Positions 54,572-62,930 of a stretch of DNA of 64,000 nucleotides are shown here, piece by piece (the stretch's first letter is position 1; every line of letters begins with the position of its first letter). The position numbers and the translations under genes were made by a program. Location of the stretch: the NCBI RefSeq assembly GCF_010365285.1, contig NZ_CP048286.1, positions 854,001-918,000 on the forward strand, read 5' to 3'. A model generated the notes under the pieces. The model had not been told where the DNA came from. It made no database searches and worked only from the letters and a program-made list of their open reading frames with translations. The stretch comes from Paenibacillus rhizovicinus. GTDB lineage: Bacteria > Bacillota > Bacilli > Paenibacillales > Paenibacillaceae.

Positions 54572-55498
54572 TTACAAGGCAACAGCCTTCAAAGCTTCCA
54601 AGCTGTTGACCGAAATAACCTTAACCGTTTTGTCGATCTTCTTAATCAGACCCGCGAGCACGGTGCCCGATCCGATCTCGACGAACGTGTCGACGCCTTG
54701 TTCGATTAAGCAGCGTACGCTGTCCTCCCACAATACAGGCGAGTATACCTGTTCTGCGAGCAATTTGCGAATTTCGCCGCTTTCGGTGACCGGCCGAGCG
54801 GTTACATTGGCGATGACCGGAATCGACGCATCCTGCATGGAGACGGACGCGAGCACGCCTTCAAGGCGTTCCGCGGCTGGTTTCATCAGCGAGGAATGGA
54901 ACGGTCCGCTTACTTCGAGCGGGATAACCCGTTTCGCGCCTGCTTCTTTGCCCCGCTCGACAACGGCTTGTACGCCTGCTGCGGTACCGGACACGACGAT
55001 CTGCCCCGGACAGTTGACGTTTGCCAGCTCGACTGCTCCCGCGTCCGCGGATGCGGACACGCATAGGGCCGCCAGCGCTTCGCGTTCTGCGCCGAGCACG
55101 GCTGCCATGGCGCCTTGGCCGCTTGGAACGGCCTGCTCCATGAATTCACCGCGTGCGCGGACCGTGCGAATCGCGTCTTGGAACGACAGCGTGCCTGCCG
55201 CGACAAGCGCGCTGTATTCGCCAAGCGAATGGCCGGCCGCGTAGTCGGCTTTAAGGCCGCTTTCTTTTAACGCTTCAAGAAAAGCGATACTGACGGCGAG
55301 CAGCGCAGGCTGCGTATTCGCCGTTTGTTTCAGCTGCTCCTCCGGGCCTTGAAAAATAATGTCGCTTAGTTTAAAGCCCAGCGCCTCGTCAGCCGCGTCG
55401 ATAACGGCTCGCGAAGCCGGGAAAGCTTCATAAATATCTTGTCCCATGCCGACGGCTTGAGCGCCTTGGCCAGGGAACACGAATGCAGTCTTACCCAT
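54572..55498 (-). CDS. fabD: Malonyl-CoA:ACP transacylase FabD
   Basis: Loads malonyl groups onto ACP. The N-terminus is MGKTAFVFPGQGAQAVGMGQ, and the nucleophile Ser is in AAGHSLGEYSALVAAG (about residue 90). The catalytic His is in EVSGPFHSSLMKPAAERL. The ATG at 55498 has GGAGGTG about 10 bases ahead; the GTG at 55510 lies inside it. 308 residues. In most relatives fabG follows at once; here 772 bases intervene. Confidence 0.96.
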   Translation of the reverse strand: MGKTAFVFPGQGAQAVGMGQDIYEAFPASRAVIDAADEALGFKLSDIIFQGPEEQLKQTANTQPALLAVSIAFLEALKESGLKADYAAGHSLGEYSALVAAGTLSFQDAIRTVRARGEFMEQAVPSGQGAMAAVLGAEREALAALCVSASADAGAVELANVNCPGQIVVSGTAAGVQAVVERGKEAGAKRVIPLEVSGPFHSSLMKPAAERLEGVLASVSMQDASIPVIANVTARPVTESGEIRKLLAEQVYSPVLWEDSVRCLIEQGVDTFVEIGSGTVLAGLIKKIDKTVKVISVNSLEALKAVAL

Positions 55499-55552
55499 GC
55501 GTAACAGCACCTCCGAGACGTATACTTGTCGCTCTTATAAGGAAAGAAATAA

Positions 55553-56539
55553 TTACCACACCAGGACGGAAGCGCCCCAGGTCAATCCGCCGCCGAATCC
55601 GACCAGCACGATGCGGTCGCCTTCGTTGACACGGTTTTGTTCTACTGCCTCGGCAAGCGCGATCGGAATCGATGCTGCCGAAACGTTGCCGTATTTATCC
55701 AGGTTGATCATGCACTTCTCCTGCGGCAGATCCAAACGGTTCAACGCCGACTGGATGATCCGGATGTTCGCTTGATGCGGAACGAGCAAATCGATGTCTT
55801 TTTTGTCGATCCCCGCTTTTCGCAACGCTTCTTCCGCAGCATTGCCCATGATGCGCACCGCGAATTTATAGACTTCGTTGCCGGCCATATAAATAAAATG
55901 CTGCTTGCCTTCGATGCTTTCCGCCGAAGAAGGCATACGCGAACCGCCGCCGCAGACGCGGAGCAGCTCGCCGCCGGAACCGTCGGCACCGAGCTCGAAG
56001 GATTGGAAGCCGCGGCCTTCGGGCACTTGGCCCAGCACGACCGCGCCTGCGCCGTCGCCGAAGAGGATACAGGTGTTGCGGTCCGTGTAATCCGTAATCC
56101 GGGACAGGCATTCCGCCCCGACCACGAGCACATGCTTATACATGCCGGTCGCGATCATATTGGATGCGGTCGCCAGGCCGTAGATGAACCCGGAGCAGGC
56201 CGCCGACAAGTCGAACGCCGCCGCTTTACGCGCGCCGAGCTTCTCCTGCAGCAAGCAGGCCGTCGACGGGAAGAACATATCGGGCGTGATCGTCGCTACG
56301 ATGATCAGGTCGATATCCTCGGCCGTCAATCCAGCTGCCTTCAACGCTACCAGGGAAGCTTCATAAGCCAAATCGGACGTCGCTTGCTCCGGAGCCGCAA
56401 TGCGGCGCTCGCGCATGCCGGTCCGCGTGACGATCCATTCGTCGTTCGTTTCGACCATTTGTTCCAGATCTTTGTTCGTTAAAACGCGTTCAGGCACATA
56501 TTTGCCAGTGCCGATAATACCTACGGGATGTAGCTGCAT
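55553..56539 (-). CDS. fabH: 3-oxoacyl-ACP synthase III FabH
   Basis: Initiating condensing enzyme that joins acyl-CoA to malonyl-ACP. The catalytic Cys is in DLSAACSGFIYGLATA (about residue 113), with His in VPHQANIRIIQSALNR and Asn in the region before the C-terminal VGFGGGLTWGASVLVW. The ATG at 56539 (MQLHPVGIIGTG) has AGGAAG 11 bases ahead. 328 residues. Its upstream neighbour plsX ends 8 bases before it. Confidence 0.96.
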   Translation of the reverse strand: MQLHPVGIIGTGKYVPERVLTNKDLEQMVETNDEWIVTRTGMRERRIAAPEQATSDLAYEASLVALKAAGLTAEDIDLIIVATITPDMFFPSTACLLQEKLGARKAAAFDLSAACSGFIYGLATASNMIATGMYKHVLVVGAECLSRITDYTDRNTCILFGDGAGAVVLGQVPEGRGFQSFELGADGSGGELLRVCGGGSRMPSSAESIEGKQHFIYMAGNEVYKFAVRIMGNAAEEALRKAGIDKKDIDLLVPHQANIRIIQSALNRLDLPQEKCMINLDKYGNVSAASIPIALAEAVEQNRVNEGDRIVLVGFGGGLTWGASVLVW

Positions 56540-56547
56540 GCTCCCAC

Positions 56548-57540
56548 TCACTTCCTGCTAATTTCCGCTGCAATAGAAGATACCAAGCTGTTTTCGATCG
56601 CCAATTTAGCTTGGCGGACCGTATTTTTGACGGCTTTGACGTCCGAGGATCCGTGGCATTTGAAGACCAGTCCGTTAATACCAAGCAGCGGAGCCCCGCC
56701 GTGTTCGTTGTAATCCATTTTCTTGCGCAGGATGCGAAGCTTTGGCATGACGACCGCCGCGGCCAATTTAGACAGCAACGAGCTGGTGAAAATATCCCGA
56801 ATCGTCTTGAACAGCGTTCCCGCCGTCCCTTCCATCGCTTTAAGCATAATATTGCCCGCGAAGCCGTCGCAGATCAATACGTCGCAGTTGCGCATAAGCA
56901 CGTCCCTGGCTTCCACGTTGCCGATAAAATGAATCGGCGCCGTTTCCAGCAGGTCGAACGCCGCTTTCGTCAATTCGTTGCCTTTCATGGCCTCCGTACC
57001 GACGTTGAGCAGGCCGACGCGCGGTTTGCTTTGCCCGTTCATGCGGGATCTGTACATGCTCCCCATGATGGCATACTGCAGCAAATGCTCCGGTTTCGCG
57101 TCCATGTTCGCGCCCAAGTCGAGCGCGAGCACGCCTACGTCGTCCATCGTCGGCAGCATCGTGCCGAGCGCCGGACGCTCGATGCCTTCCAATCGGCCTA
57201 CAACGAGCAGCGCCGTCGTCATGAGCGCGCCGGTATTGCCCGCGGACAGCATCGCTTCCGCTTGACCTTCGCGCACCATTTGTCCAGCCATGACCATGGA
57301 TGAGCCTTTCTTCCGGCGTACCGCTTTGACCGGCTCGTCGTCGGGACCGATAACGTCGTCCGCATGAACGATTTCGATGTTCGACGGCACCTTGGCACCA
57401 AGATGCGTCTTGATCTGCTCCGTATCACCTACGAGAATGACCGTAACCTCGGGCATTTCCAATGCCGCTTCCAAAGCGCCTTTTACGATTTGGGAAGGAG
57501 CATGGTCGCCCCCCATCGCATCAATTGCGATCCGCACCAT
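56548..57540 (-). CDS. plsX: Phosphate acyltransferase PlsX
   Basis: Makes acyl-phosphate from acyl-ACP for phospholipid synthesis. It shows [20 protein letters not shown], the [20 protein letters not shown] block and [14 protein letters not shown]. The start at 57540 is near AAGGAGG; a GTG one codon later (57537) is equally well placed. 330 residues. It overlaps the end of fapR by 20 bases, the standard fapR-plsX arrangement. Confidence 0.96.
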   Translation of the reverse strand: MVRIAIDAMGGDHAPSQIVKGALEAALEMPEVTVILVGDTEQIKTHLGAKVPSNIEIVHADDVIGPDDEPVKAVRRKKGSSMVMAGQMVREGQAEAMLSAGNTGALMTTALLVVGRLEGIERPALGTMLPTMDDVGVLALDLGANMDAKPEHLLQYAIMGSMYRSRMNGQSKPRVGLLNVGTEAMKGNELTKAAFDLLETAPIHFIGNVEARDVLMRNCDVLICDGFAGNIMLKAMEGTAGTLFKTIRDIFTSSLLSKLAAAVVMPKLRILRKKMDYNEHGGAPLLGINGLVFKCHGSSDVKAVKNTVRQAKLAIENSLVSSIAAEISRK

Positions 57541-58138
57541 CCATACCTCCTTCGATGACCGACTCGCCTGCGGAACGAAAAATAACAAAGCTGCCCTGAA
57601 ATACCATTTCATCGCTTACATAAGAAAAGACTTCGACTTTCGCTTTGCTGCGTCCGCCGGAGATGGACCTTACATATGCTTTGGCTATGCATTTCTCGCC
57701 AAGTTTCACTTGCCGGACAAAGCGGATATCCGCCGTGGCCGTCAATGCGATTTCATCGTTTATCACCGCTACCGCGAGCGAATTCGCCTGCGCAAACACA
57801 TGATGGCCGCGGGCGATGCCGGTTCTGGAAAATACATGTTCTTCTTTAATTTCAAAAATGGAAATGCCGCTGTGATCCAGCTGCAGATCCACGATATCGC
57901 CGATTACTTCATCCAGCTGCAATGAACGGACCGGGTCGTACGAACGTTCCGCCATTAGTTTCATGCGTTCCCGCAGTTCGGGAATACCCAGCTCCAGCCG
58001 GTCAAGCCGCACCGTTTGGATGCTGACTTTCAACTGTCGCGTCAGCTCTTGATCCGTTATAAAGGGATTATCGTCAATCAGCGAATTCAGCAGCTGATGA
58101 CGCTCTCGTTTCGGAAGTCGTTCGATGGTCCGCACCAC
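57521..58138 (-). CDS. fapR: Fatty acid and phospholipid synthesis repressor FapR
   Basis: Repressor of fab and pls genes, relieved by malonyl-CoA. The N-terminal DeoR-like HTH ([20 protein letters not shown]) is joined to a hot-dog malonyl-CoA-binding domain ([40 protein letters not shown]). The start is unclear; GTG at 58138 ([17 protein letters not shown]) gives 205 residues and fits the family, while the frame continues to 58189. A FapR box lies about 100 bases upstream, consistent with autoregulation. Confidence 0.93.
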   Translation of the reverse strand: MVRTIERLPKRERHQLLNSLIDDNPFITDQELTRQLKVSIQTVRLDRLELGIPELRERMKLMAERSYDPVRSLQLDEVIGDIVDLQLDHSGISIFEIKEEHVFSRTGIARGHHVFAQANSLAVAVINDEIALTATADIRFVRQVKLGEKCIAKAYVRSISGGRSKAKVEVFSYVSDEMVFQGSFVIFRSAGESVIEGGMDGADRN

Positions 58139-58239
58139 CTTTGCCAAATATCCTAAGTATATGCCCCGGCTGCAGTTCATACTCGGCAAGGCCGAACCGG
58201 CGGCCGATTAAAACGGAGCATGCCGCCTTACAATCAGCT

Positions 58240-58269
58240 ATTATAACCAGGTACTAACAGTATATAGAA
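58240..58269 (-). promoter_or_regulatory. Promoter of the fapR-plsX-fab operon
   Basis: On the minus strand a perfect TATAAT -10 is preceded after 18 bases by a weak -35 (TTCTAT). The FapR operator overlaps the -10 and spacer. Confidence 0.55.
58241..58257 (-). promoter_or_regulatory. FapR operator
   Basis: The minus strand reads TTAGTACCTGGTTATAA, close to the conserved FapR box (TTAGTACCTGNTACTAA). It covers the -10 of the fapR promoter, so binding should block transcription of the whole fab operon until malonyl-CoA rises. Confidence 0.72.
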
Positions 58270-58396
58270 GAACGCCGCTTCGTGCAATGTCGGACGCCTA
58301 TTTCATTTATAAATCGCCATTCGAAAGGCGGATTCCCGCAAAGTAAACCTAGCTTCTCACCTAAAATGATAAACGAATTGTCCCTCAAACAAACAA

Positions 58397-58424
58397 TAGC
58401 ACTCCATCCGAAGATGAAGTGCTA
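58397..58424 (-). terminator. Rho-independent terminator after yceD-rpmF
   Basis: Stem TAGCACT / AGTGCTA is extended by CATC/GATG with a TTCG loop, followed on the minus strand by TTGTTTGTTTG. It insulates the fapR promoter from rpmF. Confidence 0.82.
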
Positions 58425-58439
58425 CCCGTGAGCCTCAAA

Positions 58440-58613
58440 CTATTGTTTGATGATCTCTCTAGTTTTGTAAGTTCCGCAAACTTTGCAAACGCGGTGAGCC
58501 AATTTCAATTCTCCGCATTGATCGCACTTCACCATGCCCGGCACCGCCAGTTTGAAATGCGTGCGGCGTTTGTCACGACGCGTTTTCGATGTTCTACGTT
58601 GTGGTACTGCCAT
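58440..58613 (-). CDS. rpmF: 50S ribosomal protein L32
   Basis: Small ribosomal protein, 57 residues, starting [20 protein letters not shown]. It has two CxxC pairs ([18 protein letters not shown]), so it is the zinc-binding form. GGAGG precedes the ATG. It follows the yceD gene by 44 bases, as is usual. Confidence 0.97.
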   Translation of the reverse strand: MAVPQRRTSKTRRDKRRTHFKLAVPGMVKCDQCGELKLAHRVCKVCGTYKTREIIKQ

Positions 58614-58657
58614 GTTTCCCACCTCCTTAACAGAATTGCATCAAGCGCATAGCGCTC

Positions 58658-59170
58658 TTATTCCTTCGAGTCTTTAAACAAGTCTTTCAAGGCGGCAAGC
58701 CTCGGATCGATCCGCTCGTTCGAGCAGCCGCAACTTTGCTCATTTAGGTTGCTTCCGCATGTGTGGCAAAGTCCTTTACAGTCTTCGCTGCACAGCGGCA
58801 CGAATGGCAGTTCAAGCATCAGCATTTCTTCCAGCATCGGCTCGAGCTCCAGCTTGTCCTCTTCCACCGGAATGGTATCTTCCGGCTCCGATCCGTCCAC
58901 TTCGGCTTCAAGCTTGAAGCGTTCGTGAAACGGCAGTACGACATGCTCCTTGGTAGGTTCCAGACAGCGGGAGCAGGACAGTTCCACGTCGATCGCCAAT
59001 TCGCCCTCCACATGGGCAACGCCGTCTTCTCCCCAAGCCGTCATGTTCACTTCCATCGGACTCGCGTTCAAGACATCCTTGCGCACTTGCTTCAGCCAAT
59101 CGGTGTTCAAGCTGGACTTGAACGTCGTTCTTATTCCTTTGGCTGATAATTCGCGTACATGAATCTCCAT
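58658..59170 (-). CDS. yceD: YceD/DUF177 family protein
   Basis: Conserved protein always paired with rpmF; in other bacteria and chloroplasts it is linked to 23S rRNA accumulation. 170 residues. The CSRCL motif (VELSCSRCLEPTKEHVVLPF) and the Cys-rich end (CSEDCKGLCHTCGSNLNEQS) suggest metal binding. The start at 59170 (MEIHVRELSAKG) has GGAGTG ahead. It is driven by a near-consensus promoter that shares its -35 with the divergent tmcAL promoter. Confidence 0.92.
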   Translation of the reverse strand: MEIHVRELSAKGIRTTFKSSLNTDWLKQVRKDVLNASPMEVNMTAWGEDGVAHVEGELAIDVELSCSRCLEPTKEHVVLPFHERFKLEAEVDGSEPEDTIPVEEDKLELEPMLEEMLMLELPFVPLCSEDCKGLCHTCGSNLNEQSCGCSNERIDPRLAALKDLFKDSKE

Positions 59171-59196
59171 GGTATCACTCCAAACAAACAAAGTTT

Positions 59197-59226
59197 ATTA
59201 TATCGATTATCGATTCGTTTTGTCAA
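59197..59226 (-). promoter_or_regulatory. Sigma-A promoter of yceD-rpmF
   Basis: On the minus strand a perfect TTGACA is followed after 18 bases by a perfect TATAAT, ending about 25 bases before the yceD start. Confidence 0.7.
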
Positions 59227-59248
59227 CATTTTCACGCCGTGATATAGT
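59220..59248 (+). promoter_or_regulatory. Sigma-A promoter of tmcAL
   Basis: On the plus strand TTGTCA is followed after 17 bases by TATAGT. Its -35 (59220-59225) overlaps the -35 of the opposing yceD promoter (59221-59226). Confidence 0.65.
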
Positions 59249-59284
59249 GAAAAATATACGATACAGTCGTTCGGAGGTTTGTCC

Positions 59285-60520
59285 ATGCGTACAGTTGGGA
59301 TTATTGTCGAGTATAACCCGTTCCATAACGGACATCTTTATCATTTGCAGCAATCGCTAAAAATAACGAAAAGCGACGCCGTCGTCGCGGTCATGAGCGG
59401 ACATTTCCTGCAGCGCGGGGAGCCCGCGCTGCTGAACAAGTGGACGCGCGCCGAGATGGCGCTGCGCGGCGGCTGCGACGTCGTCATCGAGCTGCCCGTC
59501 GCCTATTCCACGCAGGCGGCGGAATGGTTCGCTTACGGCGCGGCGGCGCTGCTGGACGCGACCGGCGTCGTAGACGCGCTCTGCTTCGGCAGCGAGGCGG
59601 GCGACATTGCGCCGCTCCGCCGCGTCGCGCGGCTGCTCGCGCATGAGCCGGAAGCGTTCGCGGGGCTCATGGCGGATGAACTTCGGACGGGCGCCAGCTA
59701 TCCCGCCGCATACAGCGGCGCCGTCCGGCGTTTCATGGCCGCGGCCGGCGACGAGGAAGCCGCGGCCTTCCCGTTCGAGCAGCCCAACAATACGCTCGGG
59801 CTGCATTACTTGCTGGCACTGGAGCGGCTGGGCAGCGCCATAGAACCGTTCTCGCTGCGCCGCGAGAAAGCCGGCTACGCGCAGACGGACATCACCGATG
59901 CGCAGATCGCCAGCGCAACGGCCATTCGCAAGCTTGTCGCGGAATCGCAATCTCCGGACTGCGCGGCACCCTTCGTCCCGTCGTCCACGATGGAGCTATT
60001 GCTCCGCGACCACGAGATCGGCCGCGGCCGCAACGGCTGGCAGCAGTATGCGCCGCAGCTCTTCCACAAGCTCGTCAGCGAACCGGCGGCCGCGCTCGAA
60101 CGCTATCATGAAATTAGCGAAGGGCTTGAGCACCGCATCAAACGTACGCTGACCGAACTGGACGCACTGGCGTTCGAACCGCTGCTGGAACGCCTGAAGA
60201 CGAAGCGTTATACGCGCACGAAGCTCCAGCGGGCGCTGCTCGCCGTTCTGCTCGGGCACGACAGAGAGCTTCTCTCGCCGGAGCGGCTGCGAACCGGCGT
60301 TCAATATATCCGCGTCCTAGGCTACAGCCCCCGCGGCAGAGAATTGCTGAAGAGGATGCGAACTACAGCGAAGCTGCCGGTACTGCAGAGCGCCGCCGGG
60401 AACGACTTCCCTTATCTGGCACTCGACGTCCAAGCGACGTCGGTATACGCACTCGGCTGGCCGAATGCAACACCGCGCGATCTATTCCGCGATTATTACG
60501 AGAGGCCCGTCAGCATCTAG
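59285..60520 (+). CDS. tmcAL: tRNA(Met) cytidine acetate ligase TmcAL (YlbM)
   Basis: Acetylates C34 of elongator tRNA-Met using acetate and ATP. The nucleotidyltransferase HxGH motif is in GIIVEYNPFHNGHLYHLQQS, followed by VMSGHFLQRGEPALLNKWTR. The ATG at 59285 has GGAGG 8 bases ahead. 411 residues. The middle of the gene is strikingly GC-rich. The stop codon directly abuts repeat copy 2. Confidence 0.94.
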   Translation: MRTVGIIVEYNPFHNGHLYHLQQSLKITKSDAVVAVMSGHFLQRGEPALLNKWTRAEMALRGGCDVVIELPVAYSTQAAEWFAYGAAALLDATGVVDALCFGSEAGDIAPLRRVARLLAHEPEAFAGLMADELRTGASYPAAYSGAVRRFMAAAGDEEAAAFPFEQPNNTLGLHYLLALERLGSAIEPFSLRREKAGYAQTDITDAQIASATAIRKLVAESQSPDCAAPFVPSSTMELLLRDHEIGRGRNGWQQYAPQLFHKLVSEPAAALERYHEISEGLEHRIKRTLTELDALAFEPLLERLKTKRYTRTKLQRALLAVLLGHDRELLSPERLRTGVQYIRVLGYSPRGRELLKRMRTTAKLPVLQSAAGNDFPYLALDVQATSVYALGWPNATPRDLFRDYYERPVSI

Positions 60521-60852
60521 CAACTCCGGCGGCGAGAACCTGCCGCCTCTAGCAAGCCAGCCAAAGGCGCCGGCTTGCAAAAAGCAGCTGCCCCAAGCAG
60601 CTGTAACAACCATCTCCGGCGGCGAGAACCTGCCGCCTCCGGCAAGCCAGCCAAAGGCGCCGGCTTGCAATGAGCAGCTGCCCCAAGCAGCTGTAACACA
60701 ACCAACTTCGGCGGCGAGAACCTGCCGCCTCCGGCAAGCCAGCCAAAGGCGCCGGCTTGCAAAGAACAGCTGCCCCATGCAGCTGTAACAACCAACTTCG
60801 GCGGCGAGAACCTGCCGCCTCCGGCAAGCCAGCCAAAGGCGCCGGCTTGCAA
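60521..60852 (-). repeat. Tandem array of four units of about 90 bp within repeat copy 2
   Basis: Units begin at 60521, 60611, 60703 and 60793 (the last is partial). Each holds three self-complementary parts: GGCGGC..GCCGCC, GCAAGCC..GGCTTGC and CAGCTG..CAGCTG. Units differ at few positions. On the minus strand several frames stay open across it, but no start signal is seen. Confidence 0.8.
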
Positions 60853-61134
60853 CGCGCACCACCGTAAAGCGTGTCCCGCCAGGGACGAAAGCGCGGCCCC
60901 GCACGCATTGGCTCCCAACCGCCTCTGCGGCGCGCAACGTTATCATGGCCCCGCAAGGGGCAGCAGGTAACTCGCGAGCGCCAATCGTCAAGTGTGTCCC
61001 ACCAGGGACGAAAACGAGCCACGCACACAAGTAACCCGAGAGCGCTGCTCTGCAGCACAAACGTTATCCCATCCAGGTGTCCAGAGGACAGAGTCCTTGG
61101 GGTCCCCCTTGGCGAAGGGGGATTTAGGGGGATC
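60521..61134 (-). repeat. Hairpin-rich dispersed repeat, copy 2 (tmcAL-ylbJ gap)
   Basis: Read on the minus strand it matches copy 1 (53828-54292) from the C-rich hairpin through the two GTCCC/GGGAC hairpin segments to the tandem units, but with four units instead of two. By eye the shared parts are roughly 80-90 percent identical. It fills most of the 702-base gap between tmcAL and ylbJ, where no gene is supported. Confidence 0.75.
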
Positions 61135-61169
61135 GCCGGGTCTAATCTTCACTAGACAAGCGTAAGCAT

Positions 61170-61200
61170 GTAGTGGCGCCGGTTTGTCCGGCCGCCCTAC
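61170..61200. repeat. Short imperfect palindrome upstream of ylbJ
   Basis: GTAGTGGCGCCGG and CCGGCCGCCCTAC form a 13-base imperfect stem around TTTGT. It resembles the small GC-rich palindromes scattered in many genomes and lies between repeat copy 2 and the ylbJ ribosome-binding site. Confidence 0.5.
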
Positions 61201-61222
61201 CCTGTATATGGAGTGAGGTACG

Positions 61223-62404
61223 ATGAAACGCACCCTCTTGCTTGCTTGTTTATCCGTTCTGCTCGTCGCATCGATCATTACGAGACCCGATGAAGCGTTC
61301 CAGGCTTCCTTGCAAGGATTGACCGTGTGGTGGAATATCGTCTTTCCCGGCCTGCTGCCGTTTCTTACGCTCCTGGAGCTGATGCTGGCCTTCGGCGTCG
61401 TGCACGCGCTCGGCACCCTTCTGCATCCGATCATGCAAAAGTTGTTTCGCCTCCCGGGCGAGGCCGGAATTGCGCTTGCGCTCGGCTGGACAGGCGGTTT
61501 CCCGTGCGGAGCCGAAGCAGCGGCCGCGCTGCGCAAGAGGGATGCGTTGACCGTCAAGCAAGGCAATCGGCTGCTCGCGCTGTCCCATATGCCGAATCCG
61601 CTCTTCATGCTGCTTGTCGTCGGCACGGGGTTCCTGCATCGTCCCGAGCTGGGCGCGGCCATCACGATCGTCGTCTGGCTGGCTGCCCTGCTCCCTGTTC
61701 TCGTCGTCGCCAGAATGACGAAACTCGAAGCCGCTCCGGCCGAAGCCCGCTCGTCTGCCAGCCTTTTTCGCAAAGCTGCCAGAGCAATGCGCGAAGCGAG
61801 GGAACGCGACGGGCGCTCATTCGGCAAGCTGCTCGGCGACGCCGTTACCGTGGCTGTCTATAAACTGATGGCGATCGGCGGATTCATGATTTTCTGCGCC
61901 GTGCTCGTGAAGCTGCTGGAACCGCTGATGCCCGGCTCCATCCCCGCCTTCGTGCTCCCCGGCCTCGTCGAAAGCCATATCGGCGCATATGCCGCATCCG
62001 CCGCTGCGTTCACGGGCGGCTTGCCATGGAAAGCTGCCGCCATTGCCGCCGTGCTCAGCTGGGGCGGCTTGAGCGCCCTGCTGCAAGCCGGAGCGGCCAT
62101 ATCGGGCACCGGCCTCACCTTGCGGTCGTTAGCCGCAGCTCGCCTCCTGCACAGCGCCACGGCTTTCGTGCTGATGCTTACGTGCTGGAAACCCATTACC
62201 GTCATGATGAGCGGCCTGTCTCCCGCCGCCGCGACCTTTGCCTGGCGGTACGAAGAAACGGGTCCCGGTCCGTCTGGCGTCATTCGTGCCAGCGACTTGC
62301 ATTCTTTATGGCCCTATGCGCCGCTGCTTCTTCTCGTATTCATCTGCACGATGACGCTGCTCGTCTGCGTATCCGCAGCAACAGCGAAGCTGAAGCTCCG
62401 CTAG
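61223..62404 (+). CDS. ylbJ: Sporulation integral membrane protein YlbJ
   Basis: Polytopic membrane protein of the nucleoside-recognition/gate family, needed for spore cortex formation in Bacillus under sigma-E. 393 residues with about eight hydrophobic segments and gate-type text (WWNIVFPGLLPFLTLLELML; ALGWTGGFPCGAEAAAALRK; LLALSHMPNPLFMLLVVGTG). GGAGTGAGG lies before the ATG. It is convergent with coaD, with four bases between the stops. I see no clear sigma-E promoter upstream. Confidence 0.9.
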   Translation: MKRTLLLACLSVLLVASIITRPDEAFQASLQGLTVWWNIVFPGLLPFLTLLELMLAFGVVHALGTLLHPIMQKLFRLPGEAGIALALGWTGGFPCGAEAAAALRKRDALTVKQGNRLLALSHMPNPLFMLLVVGTGFLHRPELGAAITIVVWLAALLPVLVVARMTKLEAAPAEARSSASLFRKAARAMREARERDGRSFGKLLGDAVTVAVYKLMAIGGFMIFCAVLVKLLEPLMPGSIPAFVLPGLVESHIGAYAASAAAFTGGLPWKAAAIAAVLSWGGLSALLQAGAAISGTGLTLRSLAAARLLHSATAFVLMLTCWKPITVMMSGLSPAAATFAWRYEETGPGPSGVIRASDLHSLWPYAPLLLLVFICTMTLLVCVSAATAKLKLR

Positions 62405-62408
62405 TTCG

Positions 62409-62927
62409 TCACGCTTCGGAATATTTCGCAATCAGCGCCGACTGCACTTCCGGCGGGACCAAATCCTGCACATTGCCGTGGAACATCGCGATTTCCTTGA
62501 CGATGCTGGAGCTCAAATACGAATATTTCGGGTTCGTCATCATGAAGATGGTTTCGATATCCCCGTCCAATTGATGATTGGTCGAAGCCATTTGCAGTTC
62601 ATATTCGAAATCCGTTACGGAGCGAATGCCGCGCACGATGACATGCGCTTCCTTGGACTTCAAGAAATTGACGAGCAAATCGCGGAAACTATCAATGGAC
62701 ACATTTGGCAAATCCTGCGTGACATCGGCAAGCAGCTGCTTGCGTTCGTCCACGCTGAACAACGGTTTCTTGCTCGTATTGTTCAGGACCGCCACGATTA
62801 AATGATCATACTGCTTGGCTGCGCGGCGGATAATATCCAAATGTCCGCATGTCACAGGATCGAAACTGCCGGGATACACCGCGACGCGCCGTGCCGGAGA
62901 TCCTGTTGTCGATGTCGTTGCTGCCAT
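62409..62927 (-). CDS. coaD: Phosphopantetheine adenylyltransferase CoaD
   Basis: Makes dephospho-CoA. The T/HxGH motif is in VAVYPGSFDPVTCGHLDIIR (the common Asn is Cys here), with FLKSKEAHVIVRGIRSVTDF and SYLSSSIVKEIAMFHGNV. 172 residues, with a short extra N-terminal tail. GGAGG lies ahead of the ATG. It follows rsmD by three bases. Confidence 0.95.
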   Translation of the reverse strand: MAATTSTTGSPARRVAVYPGSFDPVTCGHLDIIRRAAKQYDHLIVAVLNNTSKKPLFSVDERKQLLADVTQDLPNVSIDSFRDLLVNFLKSKEAHVIVRGIRSVTDFEYELQMASTNHQLDGDIETIFMMTNPKYSYLSSSIVKEIAMFHGNVQDLVPPEVQSALIAKYSEA

Positions 62928-62930
62928 ATT

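Noticed and set aside
60521..60852. CRISPR-like array
   Set aside because: The whole 90-base unit is repeated without unique spacers and no cas gene is near; it is a tandem repeat.
60482..61060. Long minus-strand open frames with repeated LWLACRRRQVLAAEV-type peptides
   Set aside because: They are translations of the tandem non-coding repeat; several frames are open at once, there is no ribosome-binding site, and no family resemblance.
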